NCBI RefSeq assembly: GCF_015533855.1
Contig: NZ_AP024154.1
Coordinates: 3,106,501 to 3,170,500, forward strand
From: Echinicola sp. 20G
Lineage (GTDB): Bacteria > Bacteroidota > Bacteroidia > Cytophagales > Cyclobacteriaceae
Reading direction: 5' to 3'
Length of the DNA: 64,000 bases
In this document: positions 25,587-35,400 of the stretch, piece after piece
Numbering within the stretch: position 1 is the stretch's first letter
How the letters are laid out: every line of letters begins with the position of its first letter
The notes under the pieces: model-generated
Told to the model about the DNA's origin: nothing
Databases searched by the model: none
The model's input: the letters and a program-made list of their open reading frames with translations, nothing else
Made by a program: the position numbers and the translations under genes

Positions 25587-26435
25587 ATGTTCAATTTTTT
25601 GAAGTCAAATAAAAAGTATGAACCGCTCAATGGGGAACTAAGAAAGTATTTTGAATACAACTTTTTGTGGTTATTGCAGAAGTTTCCGGAACCAAAAATA
25701 GAAGATCGTAAAATATTAACCCCCACATCGGAACACTTTCCCATAAAATGGGACAAAAGCAAGGACAATGCCTTTGACGCTCTTAGGATCATTTGTAAAA
25801 ACATGCAAATTGACCCGAGTAAAGTGGAACTCAATTTTTTTGATAATGGGCTCAAAGAAATTGATATGGGAACTTCGGTGATTTTTGTGGAGTCTGACCC
25901 TGAAAACCCTGAAGCTGCAGGACTATTTCATCACGAAAAGGTAGATGGAAAATACAGCGTTTCACTTGATGAAGTATTATTGGCAAAACCAGACGACTTA
26001 ATTGCCACAATTGCCCACGAACTTGCGCATGTCAAATTGCTGGGAGAGAAAAAGCTAGATCAAAATGATGAAATGCTCACTGACTTTACGACTGTTTTTT
26101 TTGGACTTGGAATTTTTAATGCCAACACGGCATTTCAATTTTATAATCAACCTGACCGTTGGGGATACAGCAATCTAGGCTATCTGAAAATTGACGAATG
26201 GGCTTATGCCTTGGCTTTGTTTGCTTTTATACGACATGAAGATGATCCGGAATGGAAGCAGTACCTAAGCAAAACGGTTAAAAAGGACTTTGAAAAATGT
26301 CTTCGGTATATGATTGAAAATGAAGAAGAAATTTTCAAGTTTGATGATTATGAGGCTGGAAAAAAGGTGCCCTTTGTGACACTAAGCATAGCCATGATGT
26401 CAGGGAATAAAGACACTGTAGAACCAAACTGTTGA
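25587..26435 (+). CDS. Predicted zinc-dependent peptidase-like protein (HExxH)
   Basis: 282 residues, cytoplasmic by lack of a signal peptide. The motif HELAH (144-148) in 'LIATIAHELAHVKLLG' is a classic zincin site; 'NDEMLTDFTTVFFG' (160-173) offers acidic residues (Glu162, Asp166) at the distance of a third zinc ligand in gluzincin-like proteins. The C-terminal part is helical ('DEWAYALALFAFIRHEDD'). The protein family is otherwise not recognised and the substrate is unknown. It begins 244 bases after parE and precedes a VOC gene by 22 bases. It belongs to the accessory stretch by composition and neighbours. Confidence 0.7.
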   Translation: MFNFLKSNKKYEPLNGELRKYFEYNFLWLLQKFPEPKIEDRKILTPTSEHFPIKWDKSKDNAFDALRIICKNMQIDPSKVELNFFDNGLKEIDMGTSVIFVESDPENPEAAGLFHHEKVDGKYSVSLDEVLLAKPDDLIATIAHELAHVKLLGEKKLDQNDEMLTDFTTVFFGLGIFNANTAFQFYNQPDRWGYSNLGYLKIDEWAYALALFAFIRHEDDPEWKQYLSKTVKKDFEKCLRYMIENEEEIFKFDDYEAGKKVPFVTLSIAMMSGNKDTVEPNC

Positions 26436-26457
26436 TTAAAATAATAACTGAAAATAT

Positions 26458-26838
26458 ATGGATACGAAATTTAAGGCAGGGATTAATATTGCGATAAAGA
26501 TTCCTAAAAGTAAATATGAGAAAACAGTTACTTTTTACAGGGATATTTTGAAGTTAGAAGTTGAGGAGATACCTATTCAAAATCCAACAGTTTCGAGAAC
26601 GCACGAGGTAAAATTCGGAAACAATGTGATTTGGTTGGACTGTGTGGACAATTATACTCATTCTGAAACTTGGTTACAGCTTACTGTCCCAGATGTAGCA
26701 ATAGCCACGGACTATTTAAGACTAAACGGGGTGGAAACATGTGATGAGCTTGAAGAACTTCCTGAAGATATGCATTGGATCCAAGATCCGGCAGGAACAG
26801 TGTTTAACCTTCAGAAGGGAAGCGAAAATCAAGAATAA
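26458..26838 (+). CDS. VOC (glyoxalase/bleomycin-resistance fold) family protein
   Basis: 126 residues, one VOC unit of two beta-alpha-beta-beta-beta modules: 'INIAIKIPKSKYEKTVTFYRDIL' opens module one and 'WLQLTVPDVAIATDYLRLNGVE' opens module two, ending 'WIQDPAGTVFNL'. The family includes glyoxalases, dioxygenases and antibiotic-binding proteins. The usual metal ligand of module one is not obvious and the terminal Glu is replaced in 'DPAGTVFNLQ', so binding rather than catalysis is possible. It lies 22 bases after the HExxH gene and is probably co-transcribed with it. Function unknown. Confidence 0.75.
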   Translation: MDTKFKAGINIAIKIPKSKYEKTVTFYRDILKLEVEEIPIQNPTVSRTHEVKFGNNVIWLDCVDNYTHSETWLQLTVPDVAIATDYLRLNGVETCDELEELPEDMHWIQDPAGTVFNLQKGSENQE

Positions 26839-27240
26839 TAACTGTTAATATATGCTGGTCTAATCCATTGTGCCAGTTAGATAAAGATTTTTAATGAGAA
26901 AGATCATTAATGCGGAGAGGCCCGAGGGCTAGCGTTAGTTTTATTAAAAAGGATCAAGTAATCTGACCTTCAAGAATCTTAAGTATTGGTACATATTATT
27001 CGCATTGTACTTTTACCCAATACCATAGAATGCTTTGTTAGAAAGTTCTATTAATATGAATGACACAGTGTGTTTTACATTTTAAAAGCTCTTTAGGGTT
27101 TAATAAAATATAATTTTTAGTGTATTTTTATGAATAAATCAGTGTTGTAGCTGTCTTGTTTTAAAGGTTTGTAGTACGGCTTGCTGATAAAAGGTGAGCA
27201 GATGTTTTTTTGTCGTATCGGAATTCCTAAATCATGAACC
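26839..27240. other. Intergenic region ahead of the amidohydrolase gene
   Basis: About 400 A+T-rich bases with no supported gene. A short G+C-rich spot near 26915-26935 (GCGGAGAGGCCCGAGGGCTA) stands out but forms no convincing long palindrome. It marks the right edge of the accessory stretch. Confidence 0.45.
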
Positions 27241-28944
27241 ATGAAGAATTATTTACTATTATTCACCGCATTGGTATTTGTCATTAGTTGCGACAGTGGA
27301 GACCAATCTTCCTCCAATACAGCAAAGGTTTATTATGGAGGAGATATCCTGACCATGGTCGGTAAACAGCCACAATATGTCGAAGCGGTGGTGGTAAAGG
27401 ACAGTGTTATTACTTTTGCAGGAGAGGCAGGGGAAGCGATGGTTCAAGCGGGGAAAGGGCACGCAATGATCGATTTGGAAGGTAGGACTATGTTGCCGGG
27501 TTTTATAGATGGACATGCTCATTTTGCAAATTTTTCCTCACAGGCCATTGGAGCACTGCTTTTACCCTCCCCAGACGCCAATGCCAATGACATTCCCACC
27601 GTTATTTCGATTTTGAAGGATTGGAATACACCTGAAAACAGGGAATTGACCGGATGGATTTTTGGGACAGGATTTGATGATTCCGTGCTGGAGGAAAAGC
27701 GCTTTCCTACCAAACATGACTTGGATGAAGTGAGCACGGAGTTTCCCATTATGATCATCCATATTTCCGGCCACTTTGCCGTAGTCAATTCAAAAGGTTT
27801 GGAAGTATTGGGGATTACCTCAGAGACTACCAATCCAGAGGGTGGGTTGATCAGAAGAGAACAAGGCTCCAATGAACCCAATGGCGTATTGGAGGAGCTG
27901 GCTGCAATCCCCCACATGTTGAAAGCATTGACGCCAAAAAGCGATGAGGCTTCCCTGAAATTTTTCAATGCCGGTCAAGATATGGCGCTTGCTTATGGCT
28001 ATACTACAGCTCAGGAAGGCCGGGCCATGCAAAACCATGAATTATTGGCCAAGATGGCAGATGCAGGAAAGCTGAAGCTGGATGTGGTGAGTTATATCGA
28101 TTATGCCTTTGTGGATCAGTATATGGGCAGTAAGTGGAACAGTAAAGATTACCTAAAGCACTACAGGATCGGAGGGATGAAAGTGACCTTGGACGGCTCT
28201 CCCCAGGGAAGGACAGCTTGGAGAAGTACTCCCTATTTAGTTCCGCCAGATGGGGCAGGGGCTGATTATTCAGGCTATCCTGCTATCCCCAATGATGAAG
28301 ACCTAACTGCCATTTATGAAAAGGGGTTGAGGCACAATTGGCAAACTTTGACCCATTGTAATGGGGATGCGGCTATGGATCAGATGATTCGCACCCTCGG
28401 TCCATTATTTGAAAAATATGGCAAAGAGGATCGACGATACGTGCTGATTCATGGGCAATACATCCGAGGAGACCAATTGGAGGAGTTTAAAAAGTTAAAT
28501 GTATTGGCATCACTGTTCCCTTTGCATACATTTTATTGGGGAGACTGGCATAAAGAGCTCATAGGTGATTCATTAGGGAATAAGATCAGCCCTACCCGGA
28601 CCGCGCTGAATCTTGGGCTTCCTTTGACTATCCATACAGATGCTCCAGTGGCTTTACCCAACTTGATGCGGGTGGTTTGGACGGCTTCCAGCAGAACATC
28701 ACGATCGGGAGATATTATTGGGGAAGAAGAAAGATTAACTCCTTATGAGGCCTTGAAAGCCATCACGGATTGGAGTGCCTATCAGCATTTTGAAGAAAAC
28801 AGCAAAGGTACCCTGGAAGCGGGGAAGCTTGCAGATATGGTTGTTTTGGACAAAAACCCCTTAAAAGTTCAAGTGGATGAGATCAAGGATATCCAAGTCT
28901 TGGAAACGATAAAAGAAGGAATGTCGGTTTATTTGAAGGAGTAA
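27241..28944 (+). CDS. YtcJ-like metal-dependent amidohydrolase, lipoprotein
   Basis: 567 residues. Lipobox 'FVISC' (Cys17). The amidohydrolase layout is complete: N-terminal beta-domain, 'GFIDGHAHF' (HxH metal site, about 88-96), 'GYTTAQEGR' (about 258), 'DGSPQGRTAWRSTPY' (about 318), 'LTHCNGDAAMDQ' (about 376), 'IHGQY' (about 403), 'HTDAPVALPNLMRVVW' (about 464) and the closing 'GTLEAGKLADMVVLD'. This is the YtcJ/AepA branch (amidohydrolase 3), which hydrolyses amide or ester bonds of largely unknown substrates; the periplasmic lipoprotein form is common in Bacteroidota. It is monocistronic by spacing. Confidence 0.88.
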   Translation: MKNYLLLFTALVFVISCDSGDQSSSNTAKVYYGGDILTMVGKQPQYVEAVVVKDSVITFAGEAGEAMVQAGKGHAMIDLEGRTMLPGFIDGHAHFANFSSQAIGALLLPSPDANANDIPTVISILKDWNTPENRELTGWIFGTGFDDSVLEEKRFPTKHDLDEVSTEFPIMIIHISGHFAVVNSKGLEVLGITSETTNPEGGLIRREQGSNEPNGVLEELAAIPHMLKALTPKSDEASLKFFNAGQDMALAYGYTTAQEGRAMQNHELLAKMADAGKLKLDVVSYIDYAFVDQYMGSKWNSKDYLKHYRIGGMKVTLDGSPQGRTAWRSTPYLVPPDGAGADYSGYPAIPNDEDLTAIYEKGLRHNWQTLTHCNGDAAMDQMIRTLGPLFEKYGKEDRRYVLIHGQYIRGDQLEEFKKLNVLASLFPLHTFYWGDWHKELIGDSLGNKISPTRTALNLGLPLTIHTDAPVALPNLMRVVWTASSRTSRSGDIIGEEERLTPYEALKAITDWSAYQHFEENSKGTLEAGKLADMVVLDKNPLKVQVDEIKDIQVLETIKEGMSVYLKE

Positions 28945-29075
28945 TTGCCTCAAGAAAGCAGCCCTCATCTCCAATAGATTAACTAAAGCTGATGATAAAG
29001 GAGAATAATTTTTTTAAACAGACAAAAAAGAAGAAATTCCCATTTCTTTCCAGATTTCATTAACACTTTTACCGA

Positions 29076-29753
29076 GTGAAAATATTAGTAATTGAAGACG
29101 AGGTTTTATTACAGCAGAGCATCAAGGAATCTTTGGAAAAGGAAAGTTTCTTGGTCGAAACGGCCAATGATTTCTATGCTGCCATGGATAAAGTGTTTGT
29201 CTATGATTACGACTGTATTTTACTGGACATCATGTTGCCCAATGGAAGTGGGCTGGATATTTTAAATGAATTAAAAGAGGCTGGAAAAAGTGAAAATGTC
29301 ATCATTATTTCTGCCAAGGATTCATTAGATGATAGGATAAAAGGCCTGGAGTTGGGAGCTGATGATTATTTGACTAAACCATTTCATTTGAGCGAACTCA
29401 ATGCCCGGGTGAAAGCTGTTTTGCGCCGTAAGCACCTGCAAGGCAACAGGGCCATCAGCTTAGCCAATTTGGAGTTGGATTTTGAGGACAGGACACTTTT
29501 AGTGGACGGTAAAGCAGTGTCGCTCAATCGCAAGGAATTTGATATCCTCAATTATTTTTTATTGAATAAGAACCGCTTGGTCAACAAAACTGCTTTGGCC
29601 GAGCATGTTTGGGGAGACAATAGTGACCAGGCTGATAGCTTTGACTTTGTCTACTACCAGATCAAAAACCTGCGCAAAAAATTGCAAGAATGTGGTGCGC
29701 ATATTGAAATAGAATCTGTGTATGGAGTAGGATATAAACTGGTTCAAAAATGA
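29076..29753 (+). CDS. OmpR/PhoB-family response regulator
   Basis: 225 residues with a GTG start at 29076; no in-frame ATG lies near. Receiver domain 1-115: acidic pocket Glu7-Asp8, phospho-acceptor Asp51 in 'ILLDIMLP', and conserved Lys101 in 'YLTKPF'. The C-terminal winged helix (about 125-222, 'LNRKEFDILNYFLLNKNRLV', 'VYGVGYKLVQK') is the OmpR type. It activates or represses target promoters after phosphorylation by the kinase encoded next, with which it overlaps by 4 bases (ATGA). The two genes downstream (PepSY-like, DUF2490) are probably in the same operon and may be part of the response. Confidence 0.95.
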   Translation: MKILVIEDEVLLQQSIKESLEKESFLVETANDFYAAMDKVFVYDYDCILLDIMLPNGSGLDILNELKEAGKSENVIIISAKDSLDDRIKGLELGADDYLTKPFHLSELNARVKAVLRRKHLQGNRAISLANLELDFEDRTLLVDGKAVSLNRKEFDILNYFLLNKNRLVNKTALAEHVWGDNSDQADSFDFVYYQIKNLRKKLQECGAHIEIESVYGVGYKLVQK

Positions 29754-31036
29754 AGCTGCTCAATCAATCCCTGAAGTATTTGTCATTGTCCATTTTGATG
29801 ATCGTGACGATTTGGTCAGTAATATTTTACCTGAACATGCTCAGCGAAATCAAAAGTAGTATCGATGAAGGGCTGGAAAATTACAAGCGACTGATCATCC
29901 TCAATGCAGCAGAGGACTCTACTATTTTGACCAAGAAATACTTTGACGAAAGTTTTTTTACCATCCAAAAAATCAGCAAGGAACAAGCCTTGTCGACCAA
30001 AGATCGGTATTTCGACACGGAGCTTTATATGCAGGATGCAGATGATCAGGCACCGGAAGTGGAGCCGGTCAGGATGTTGACCACTGCTTTTGAAATGAAT
30101 GGTTCCTATTATGAATTGAAAGTGGCCAATTCAATGGTGGAAGAAGATGACCTGATCCAAGAGTTGTTGTGGGATGTGGTTTGGCTCTATTTGGTGTTGA
30201 TCTTAGGGGTTATAATTATCAATAATATTGTGTTAAGAAGTTTGTGGAAACCCTTTTATGATTTTTTACAGCAACTTAAGAATTATCGCTTGGGTAGAAG
30301 TAAGCAGTTTCCTGAAGTTCAGACACAGACACGGGAATTTGTGGACTTGCAGGAAGCTGTCAATACCTTGCTTAAGCATAGTGTTGCTACTTTTGAGCAG
30401 CAAAAGGAATTCATAGGAAATGCTTCCCATGAACTGCAAACACCGTTGGCAGTGGTCAGCAATAAACTGGAACTCATGCTGGAAGAGGAAAATCTCTCCG
30501 ATTCTCAAGTTGAAAATGTAGCTGAGATCTTTCAGACCATTCAGCAACTGGTTCGTTTGAACAAAACACTGTTGTTGCTTTCGAAAATAGACAATAAGCA
30601 GTTTTTGGAGAATGATAGTGTTGCGATGCATGAGGTTATCAGTGTCAATATTGAAAAGTTGATTGATTTTTCAGCATTTAAAAATATCGCTGTTTCCTCT
30701 AGCGAAATGGAGCCTATTGCTGTTCAGATGGACTTTTCTTTGGCCAATATTGTCGTGGCCAACCTACTTAAGAATGCTATTTTTCATAACCACGAGAAGG
30801 GAAAGGTAAATGTTTCCCTAAAGGCTGGGGTATTCAGCATAGCAAACACAGGCAATCCTAACACCTTGGATGTAGAAAAAATATTTCAGCGCTTTCAGAA
30901 ATTTGATTCAAAGTCCAAAGGAGCTGGTTTAGGTTTGGCCATTGTCAAGGCCATCTGCGAGCTTTATGGGTTTAAAGTAAGCTATAGGTTTGAAAATGGC
31001 CTGCACCTTTTTGAAGTAAATTTTAATACAAACTGA
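29750..31036 (+). CDS. Sensor histidine kinase
   Basis: 428 residues. Two transmembrane helices (about 11-30 and 141-163) frame a ~110-residue periplasmic sensor. HisKA domain with phospho-accepting His227 in 'FIGNASHELQTPLAVV'; HATPase with N-box 'ANLLKNAIFHNH' (about 336-347), a G1-like 'SIANTGNP' and G2 'GAGLGLAIVKAICELYGF' (about 388-405). No clear HAMP domain is seen. Together with the overlapping response regulator it forms a two-component system. The signal is unknown; the downstream PepSY-like secreted protein suggests envelope or ion sensing (inference). Confidence 0.94.
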   Translation: MKLLNQSLKYLSLSILMIVTIWSVIFYLNMLSEIKSSIDEGLENYKRLIILNAAEDSTILTKKYFDESFFTIQKISKEQALSTKDRYFDTELYMQDADDQAPEVEPVRMLTTAFEMNGSYYELKVANSMVEEDDLIQELLWDVVWLYLVLILGVIIINNIVLRSLWKPFYDFLQQLKNYRLGRSKQFPEVQTQTREFVDLQEAVNTLLKHSVATFEQQKEFIGNASHELQTPLAVVSNKLELMLEEENLSDSQVENVAEIFQTIQQLVRLNKTLLLLSKIDNKQFLENDSVAMHEVISVNIEKLIDFSAFKNIAVSSSEMEPIAVQMDFSLANIVVANLLKNAIFHNHEKGKVNVSLKAGVFSIANTGNPNTLDVEKIFQRFQKFDSKSKGAGLGLAIVKAICELYGFKVSYRFENGLHLFEVNFNTN

Positions 31037-31109
31037 GTGAAAACCTAGTATTCCCAAGTCTTTCCAGAATCGTCCATTTGCTTTGAGGTATAAACTAAAA
31101 AACATACTT

Positions 31110-31553
31110 ATGAAAAAGCAAATTCTATTTCTCGCAGCATGCATGGCCTATGGCTTTACTCAAGCACAGGATATTGTTTCCGGTCAGGTTCCATCCCTTA
31201 TTCTGAATGCATTTACCACAACCTATCCTAAGGCATCCGATGTGGAGTGGGAGAAAGAAATGAAATTCTACAAGGTGGAGTTTGAAACGGGTTGGAATAG
31301 GGATCACGAAATTTGGTATGATGAGACTGGAGAGATGATCAAACATCAAGAAGATATTTCTGTAGGGGAGTTGCCAGAAGCAGTGAACAACATCATCAAT
31401 ACAGACTTTAAGGGATATGGTATTGATGATTTGGAGCGTATCACCAGCAAGGATCAGGTGGTCTATAAAATGGAGCTCAATTCACTCCTGCAGCAGGACT
31501 ATGATTTGGTAGTAGACGCCAAAGGAAATGTTCTCAGTAAAATGGTCGATTAA
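31110..31553 (+). CDS. PepSY-like (DUF2874) secreted protein
   Basis: 147 residues from the ATG at 31110, which gives a clean signal peptide 'MKKQILFLAACMAYGFTQAQ'; the frame could start nine codons earlier. The mature part has two PepSY-like repeats ('AFTTTYPKASDVEWEKE...' at about 33 and 'EAVNNIINTDFKGYGIDD' at about 87) each followed by 'Y-K-V/M-E' strands, typical of PF11396. Such small periplasmic proteins occur next to two-component systems in Bacteroidota; the role is not established. It lies 73 bases downstream of the sensor kinase and 11 bases upstream of the DUF2490 gene. Confidence 0.82.
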   Translation: MKKQILFLAACMAYGFTQAQDIVSGQVPSLILNAFTTTYPKASDVEWEKEMKFYKVEFETGWNRDHEIWYDETGEMIKHQEDISVGELPEAVNNIINTDFKGYGIDDLERITSKDQVVYKMELNSLLQQDYDLVVDAKGNVLSKMVD

Positions 31554-31564
31554 GGGTGGGGAAG

Positions 31565-32338
31565 ATGAAGAGGATTCTGTTCTTAAGCCTTTTGGTTTTT
31601 GTCGCGTATGAATCATGTTTTGGCCAGATTTCTCCACCTGGACTTGGAGAAATCAATAGTTCTGAGTGGTTTGCCATTGGCGCAAAACAACGCTTAAACC
31701 AAGATAAGTCATGGATGTCCATGACTTATCTTGGAGTGGGGCGGACGAGTACACCAGATGACTTCAACCCTTTGAAGAGATCGGGAATTTATGTGATCAA
31801 TGAAGAAGTGACTCATCATTTCAAAAAGCATTGGAAATATGCTTTGGCATTGAGTTATAGGTGGCAGGACATGTACCAATCTACGGAGCCATTTGAACCT
31901 AATGAGCCCAGAGCACGCCAAGAAATAAGAAGCTATGGCAGGCTTTCGTACCTGACAACGATCCGGAAAATGGTATTTGAATTGACTTATAGACCTGAAA
32001 TGAGGTTGTTCTACAATCCTGATTTTTCCAGGTATGATAAAAAGGCACAGTTTAGGTCAAGGTTTCGGAGTAAAATATCCATTCCTATTGATGCCAATCA
32101 TACACAAAAATTGAGCTTGAGCACAGAAGTATTGTTCTCCACTACCAAGCAAGAGGACTGGGACAACTTTAGGTATAAGGAAAGCCGTTTCTGCATTTTT
32201 TATTCGGTGACCGTGCCAGGAAAAAAGATCACTTTTGACATTGGTTATATGAATAATCTATTGGGAAAACCAATTTATAAGGACAGTCATTATTTGGCTT
32301 TTGATGTGGTGTTTAACGATCCATTTGGAAAGAAGTAA
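31565..32338 (+). CDS. DUF2490 outer-membrane beta-barrel protein
   Basis: 257 residues from the ATG at 31565 (a GTG three codons upstream is an alternative). Signal peptide ends '...ESCFGQ'. The mature protein alternates aromatic and polar residues and carries the DUF2490 markers 'WFAIGAKQRLNQDKSWMS', 'LSYRWQDMY' and 'ELTYRPEMRLFYNPDF', ending with a beta-strand rich tail, consistent with a small outer-membrane barrel. Function unknown. It is the last gene of the response regulator-kinase-PepSY-like set and is followed by an intrinsic terminator. Confidence 0.8.
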   Translation: MKRILFLSLLVFVAYESCFGQISPPGLGEINSSEWFAIGAKQRLNQDKSWMSMTYLGVGRTSTPDDFNPLKRSGIYVINEEVTHHFKKHWKYALALSYRWQDMYQSTEPFEPNEPRARQEIRSYGRLSYLTTIRKMVFELTYRPEMRLFYNPDFSRYDKKAQFRSRFRSKISIPIDANHTQKLSLSTEVLFSTTKQEDWDNFRYKESRFCIFYSVTVPGKKITFDIGYMNNLLGKPIYKDSHYLAFDVVFNDPFGKK

Positions 32339-32384
32339 TATGGTTCTAAAAAGGGGCGCTTATGGAAATCAGGTGAATAAAAGT

Positions 32385-32422
32385 AAAAGGCGGAAAGTCC
32401 TTGATAGGATTTCCGCCTTTTT
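32385..32422. terminator. Intrinsic terminator between DUF2490 gene and Tricorn-like gene
   Basis: AAAAGGCGGAAAgTCCT / AGGAtTTCCGCCTTTTT with a 4-base loop; A- and T-runs flank both sides, so it can serve both convergent genes. Confidence 0.9.
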
Positions 32423-32474
32423 GATTCAATGGGCTTGAAGCCCGGCATGTATGTAGTGCTAATGCTTGTTTTGC

Positions 32475-35400
32475 TTAATTAGTTTCCTTCAGCAATTCTT
32501 TTACAGCTGTTCCCAACTGTGGATCGATCCCTTGAAGGAAATCATTATATGGTAAAGGAACCAAGATGTCTGGTTCTAGCTCCTTGTTTTCAGTTACTTC
32601 ACCATCAGTGCCAATAGTGCCGATCATAGGAATCCCAAAAATGATACTTGGATCAATTTGGCGCTCCCACCAAACAGCAGTACCGGTGCCCGCTACAGGC
32701 ATTCCCACCAGTTTACCAATTCCATTTTGCTTGTAAATGTAAGGGAAGATAAAGGCATCGCTATAGTTTCCTTCACTCATCAGCACAATGCTAGGTTTGG
32801 TCCATCTGGCCATAGGCTCTCCACCTTTTACTTTTTCGCCTTGAGGAGAGAATTCCAAGTAAGTCTTGCCACTCAAGAAGGTGTTCAGGTCATCATGCAA
32901 CCAACCACCGCCGTTGAATCGGGTGTCGACCACTAAGGCTTTTTTGTCCATGTGTCTGCCCAAAACAGTCTCATAAACCTCTCTGAAACTGCCATCATTC
33001 ATGCCCCTAACGTGAACATAACCCAATTGGCCATTGCTTAGGGAATCTACCATTTCTTCCATGGTTTTGGTCCAGCGCTTGTACATCAACTGGCTTTCTT
33101 CGCCCATAGAAGTAGGCTGTACAGTTTGTTCATAACTTTCCTTGCCTGACTTGATGTTCAAGACAATTTTCTTTCCACTGATATTGGTCAGGTACTTGTT
33201 CCAGTTTTCATCCTTACCAATTTCCTCTCCATTGATGGCTGTAATAATATCACCTGCTTTGACTTTGCTTTGTGCCACATCCAATGGCCCAGCAGCAATA
33301 ACTTCACTGATTTTTATTCCAGCTCCAGTGAAGGTTTCATCATAAAGCAATCCCAGCGAAGCGGTCACATCACCATCAGACTGACTGGCATAGTAGCGGC
33401 CTCCGGTGTGCGAAGCATTGAGCTCACCCAAAAACTCACTCAATAGCTCTTGGAAGTCATAATTGTTGTTGATATGTGGAAGAAATTTACCATACTCTTT
33501 ATGGTACATGTCCCAGTCAATTCCATGAAGTGTTGGGTCATAGAATTTCTTCTTAACCTGTCTCCAAGCATGATCAAATATATATTCCCTTTCTCCAGCT
33601 TTGTCCAACTTCATGTCACCATCGATAGAGATGTTAGTGACTTTACCGCTTTTGGCATCCACTTTTACAGGTCTTCCTCTATTGCTCATATACAGGGTTC
33701 CGCCATCCTCACTGATTTCGATCCCACTTGGAGAGCCGCCCATTTTCGCGAGTATTTTTGTGCTGTGGGTACGTGGCTCGGTCACCCAAAGGTCATACCC
33801 TTTTTCAAAGGAGGATAGGTAATAAACCTTACTACCATCTTTATTGAGGGCATAGTCACTGATGCTGGAGCTGTTGATGGTTAATTTTACCTTTCTATTG
33901 TCCAGGTTTTTAAGGTCAAGTTTTAATGTTTCTTTTTCCGCTTTGTCATCCTCTTTTTTCTTGTCCTTACTGTCTTTCTCCTTTTTATCTTCTTCTTTCT
34001 TCTCTTCTTTTTCCAGGTCTTCCAATAGCTTGAAATCATTTTTGCTCATGGCATAGCGATCATAAGCTTCTTGGTCAAAGAAAACAGCGTAAATATCATA
34101 TTCTCGGCTGCCTTGGTTGGCCAATGACTTTCTGCCTTCCTTACTGCTCAGGTAAGTCATCATCTTGCCCTCCATGGCCCATTTGGCACGGTTCTCACCA
34201 AATCCACTGTTGATAGGATATTGGATTTCTCCTGAACCATCAGCTTTGATCAATGCGGTATTTTGGCTGAACATGTATCCTTTTTCATCATCAACCAATA
34301 ACCACTTACTGTCAGGACTCCACTTGTATCCCCAGTCACCATCGCTGTAAGAGTGATTGTGGCCTTCGGGTAAGATTGTAATGGTTTTTTTACTGTCTAC
34401 ATCATAAATTTTCAAGATGTTTCTTTCTTCCACAAAGGCGATTTTTTTGCCGTCAGGAGAATAGGTAGCTTGGAATTCTTCCGAAGCTGTCGCAATCAAA
34501 GGTTCGGTGGTCAGAATGGTGGAAGCAAAGAAGTATTTTTCTTCAGGCCTCCTTAGTGTGGCTTTGTAAACATTCCAGCTACCATCTTTTTCTCCGGAAT
34601 AGATCAGGGATTTTCCATCAGGTGACCATTCTACCATTCGCTCTTGCTCAGGAGAGTTGGTGATATTTTTGGTTCTTGCATCTTCAATTCCGGTTACGAA
34701 AACCTCTCCACGGTTGACGAAAGCAATTTCTTTTCCGTTGGGGCTAACGGCAAACTCAGAAACATTGTTGATGTCCACGTTTTTGATGGCTTCGAAAGCA
34801 GCGTCATCCATTACCTGAACTGCCAACTTTGTAGGCTTAGCGCCATCAGTCAAGGTGTAGATTTCGCCTTTCCAGGTAAATGCAATTTTATTGTCCTTGG
34901 AAATACTTAAGTGTCTAACCGGAAAATCTTTGAAAGTAGTTAATTGAACATCTGCATTGCCTGCTAAAGAGCCCTTGTAGAGGTTTTGGGTGCCATCTTT
35001 TTCGTTCAGATAATAATAATTGTCACCATTAGCTGAAAAGACAGGCTCTCTATTTTCTCCTTGGAAGCTAGAAAGCTGTTGGTAATTTTCCTCTTTTACG
35101 TCGTACAACCAAATGTCCCGGCTAACAGCAGAAGTATGGTGCTTTCTCCAGGGGTCTTCATAGCCTTTTCTGTCCTGAAAGACCAATTGGCTTCCATCAG
35201 CATTAAAGTGGGCCTCTTCTGCACCGGCTGCCGTTAACAAAATGGCTCTTCCTCCTTGGGTAGGGATGGTGTAAAGGTTTTGCCAATAGCCCGTTCCCGG
35301 AAACCGGACACTTTCTGCTGGTGCAGCTCTGCCACTTCCAAACAGCACCCTTTTATTATCTGTGGTGAAATCATAAGGGTAATCATTGGCGCTGTTGAAG

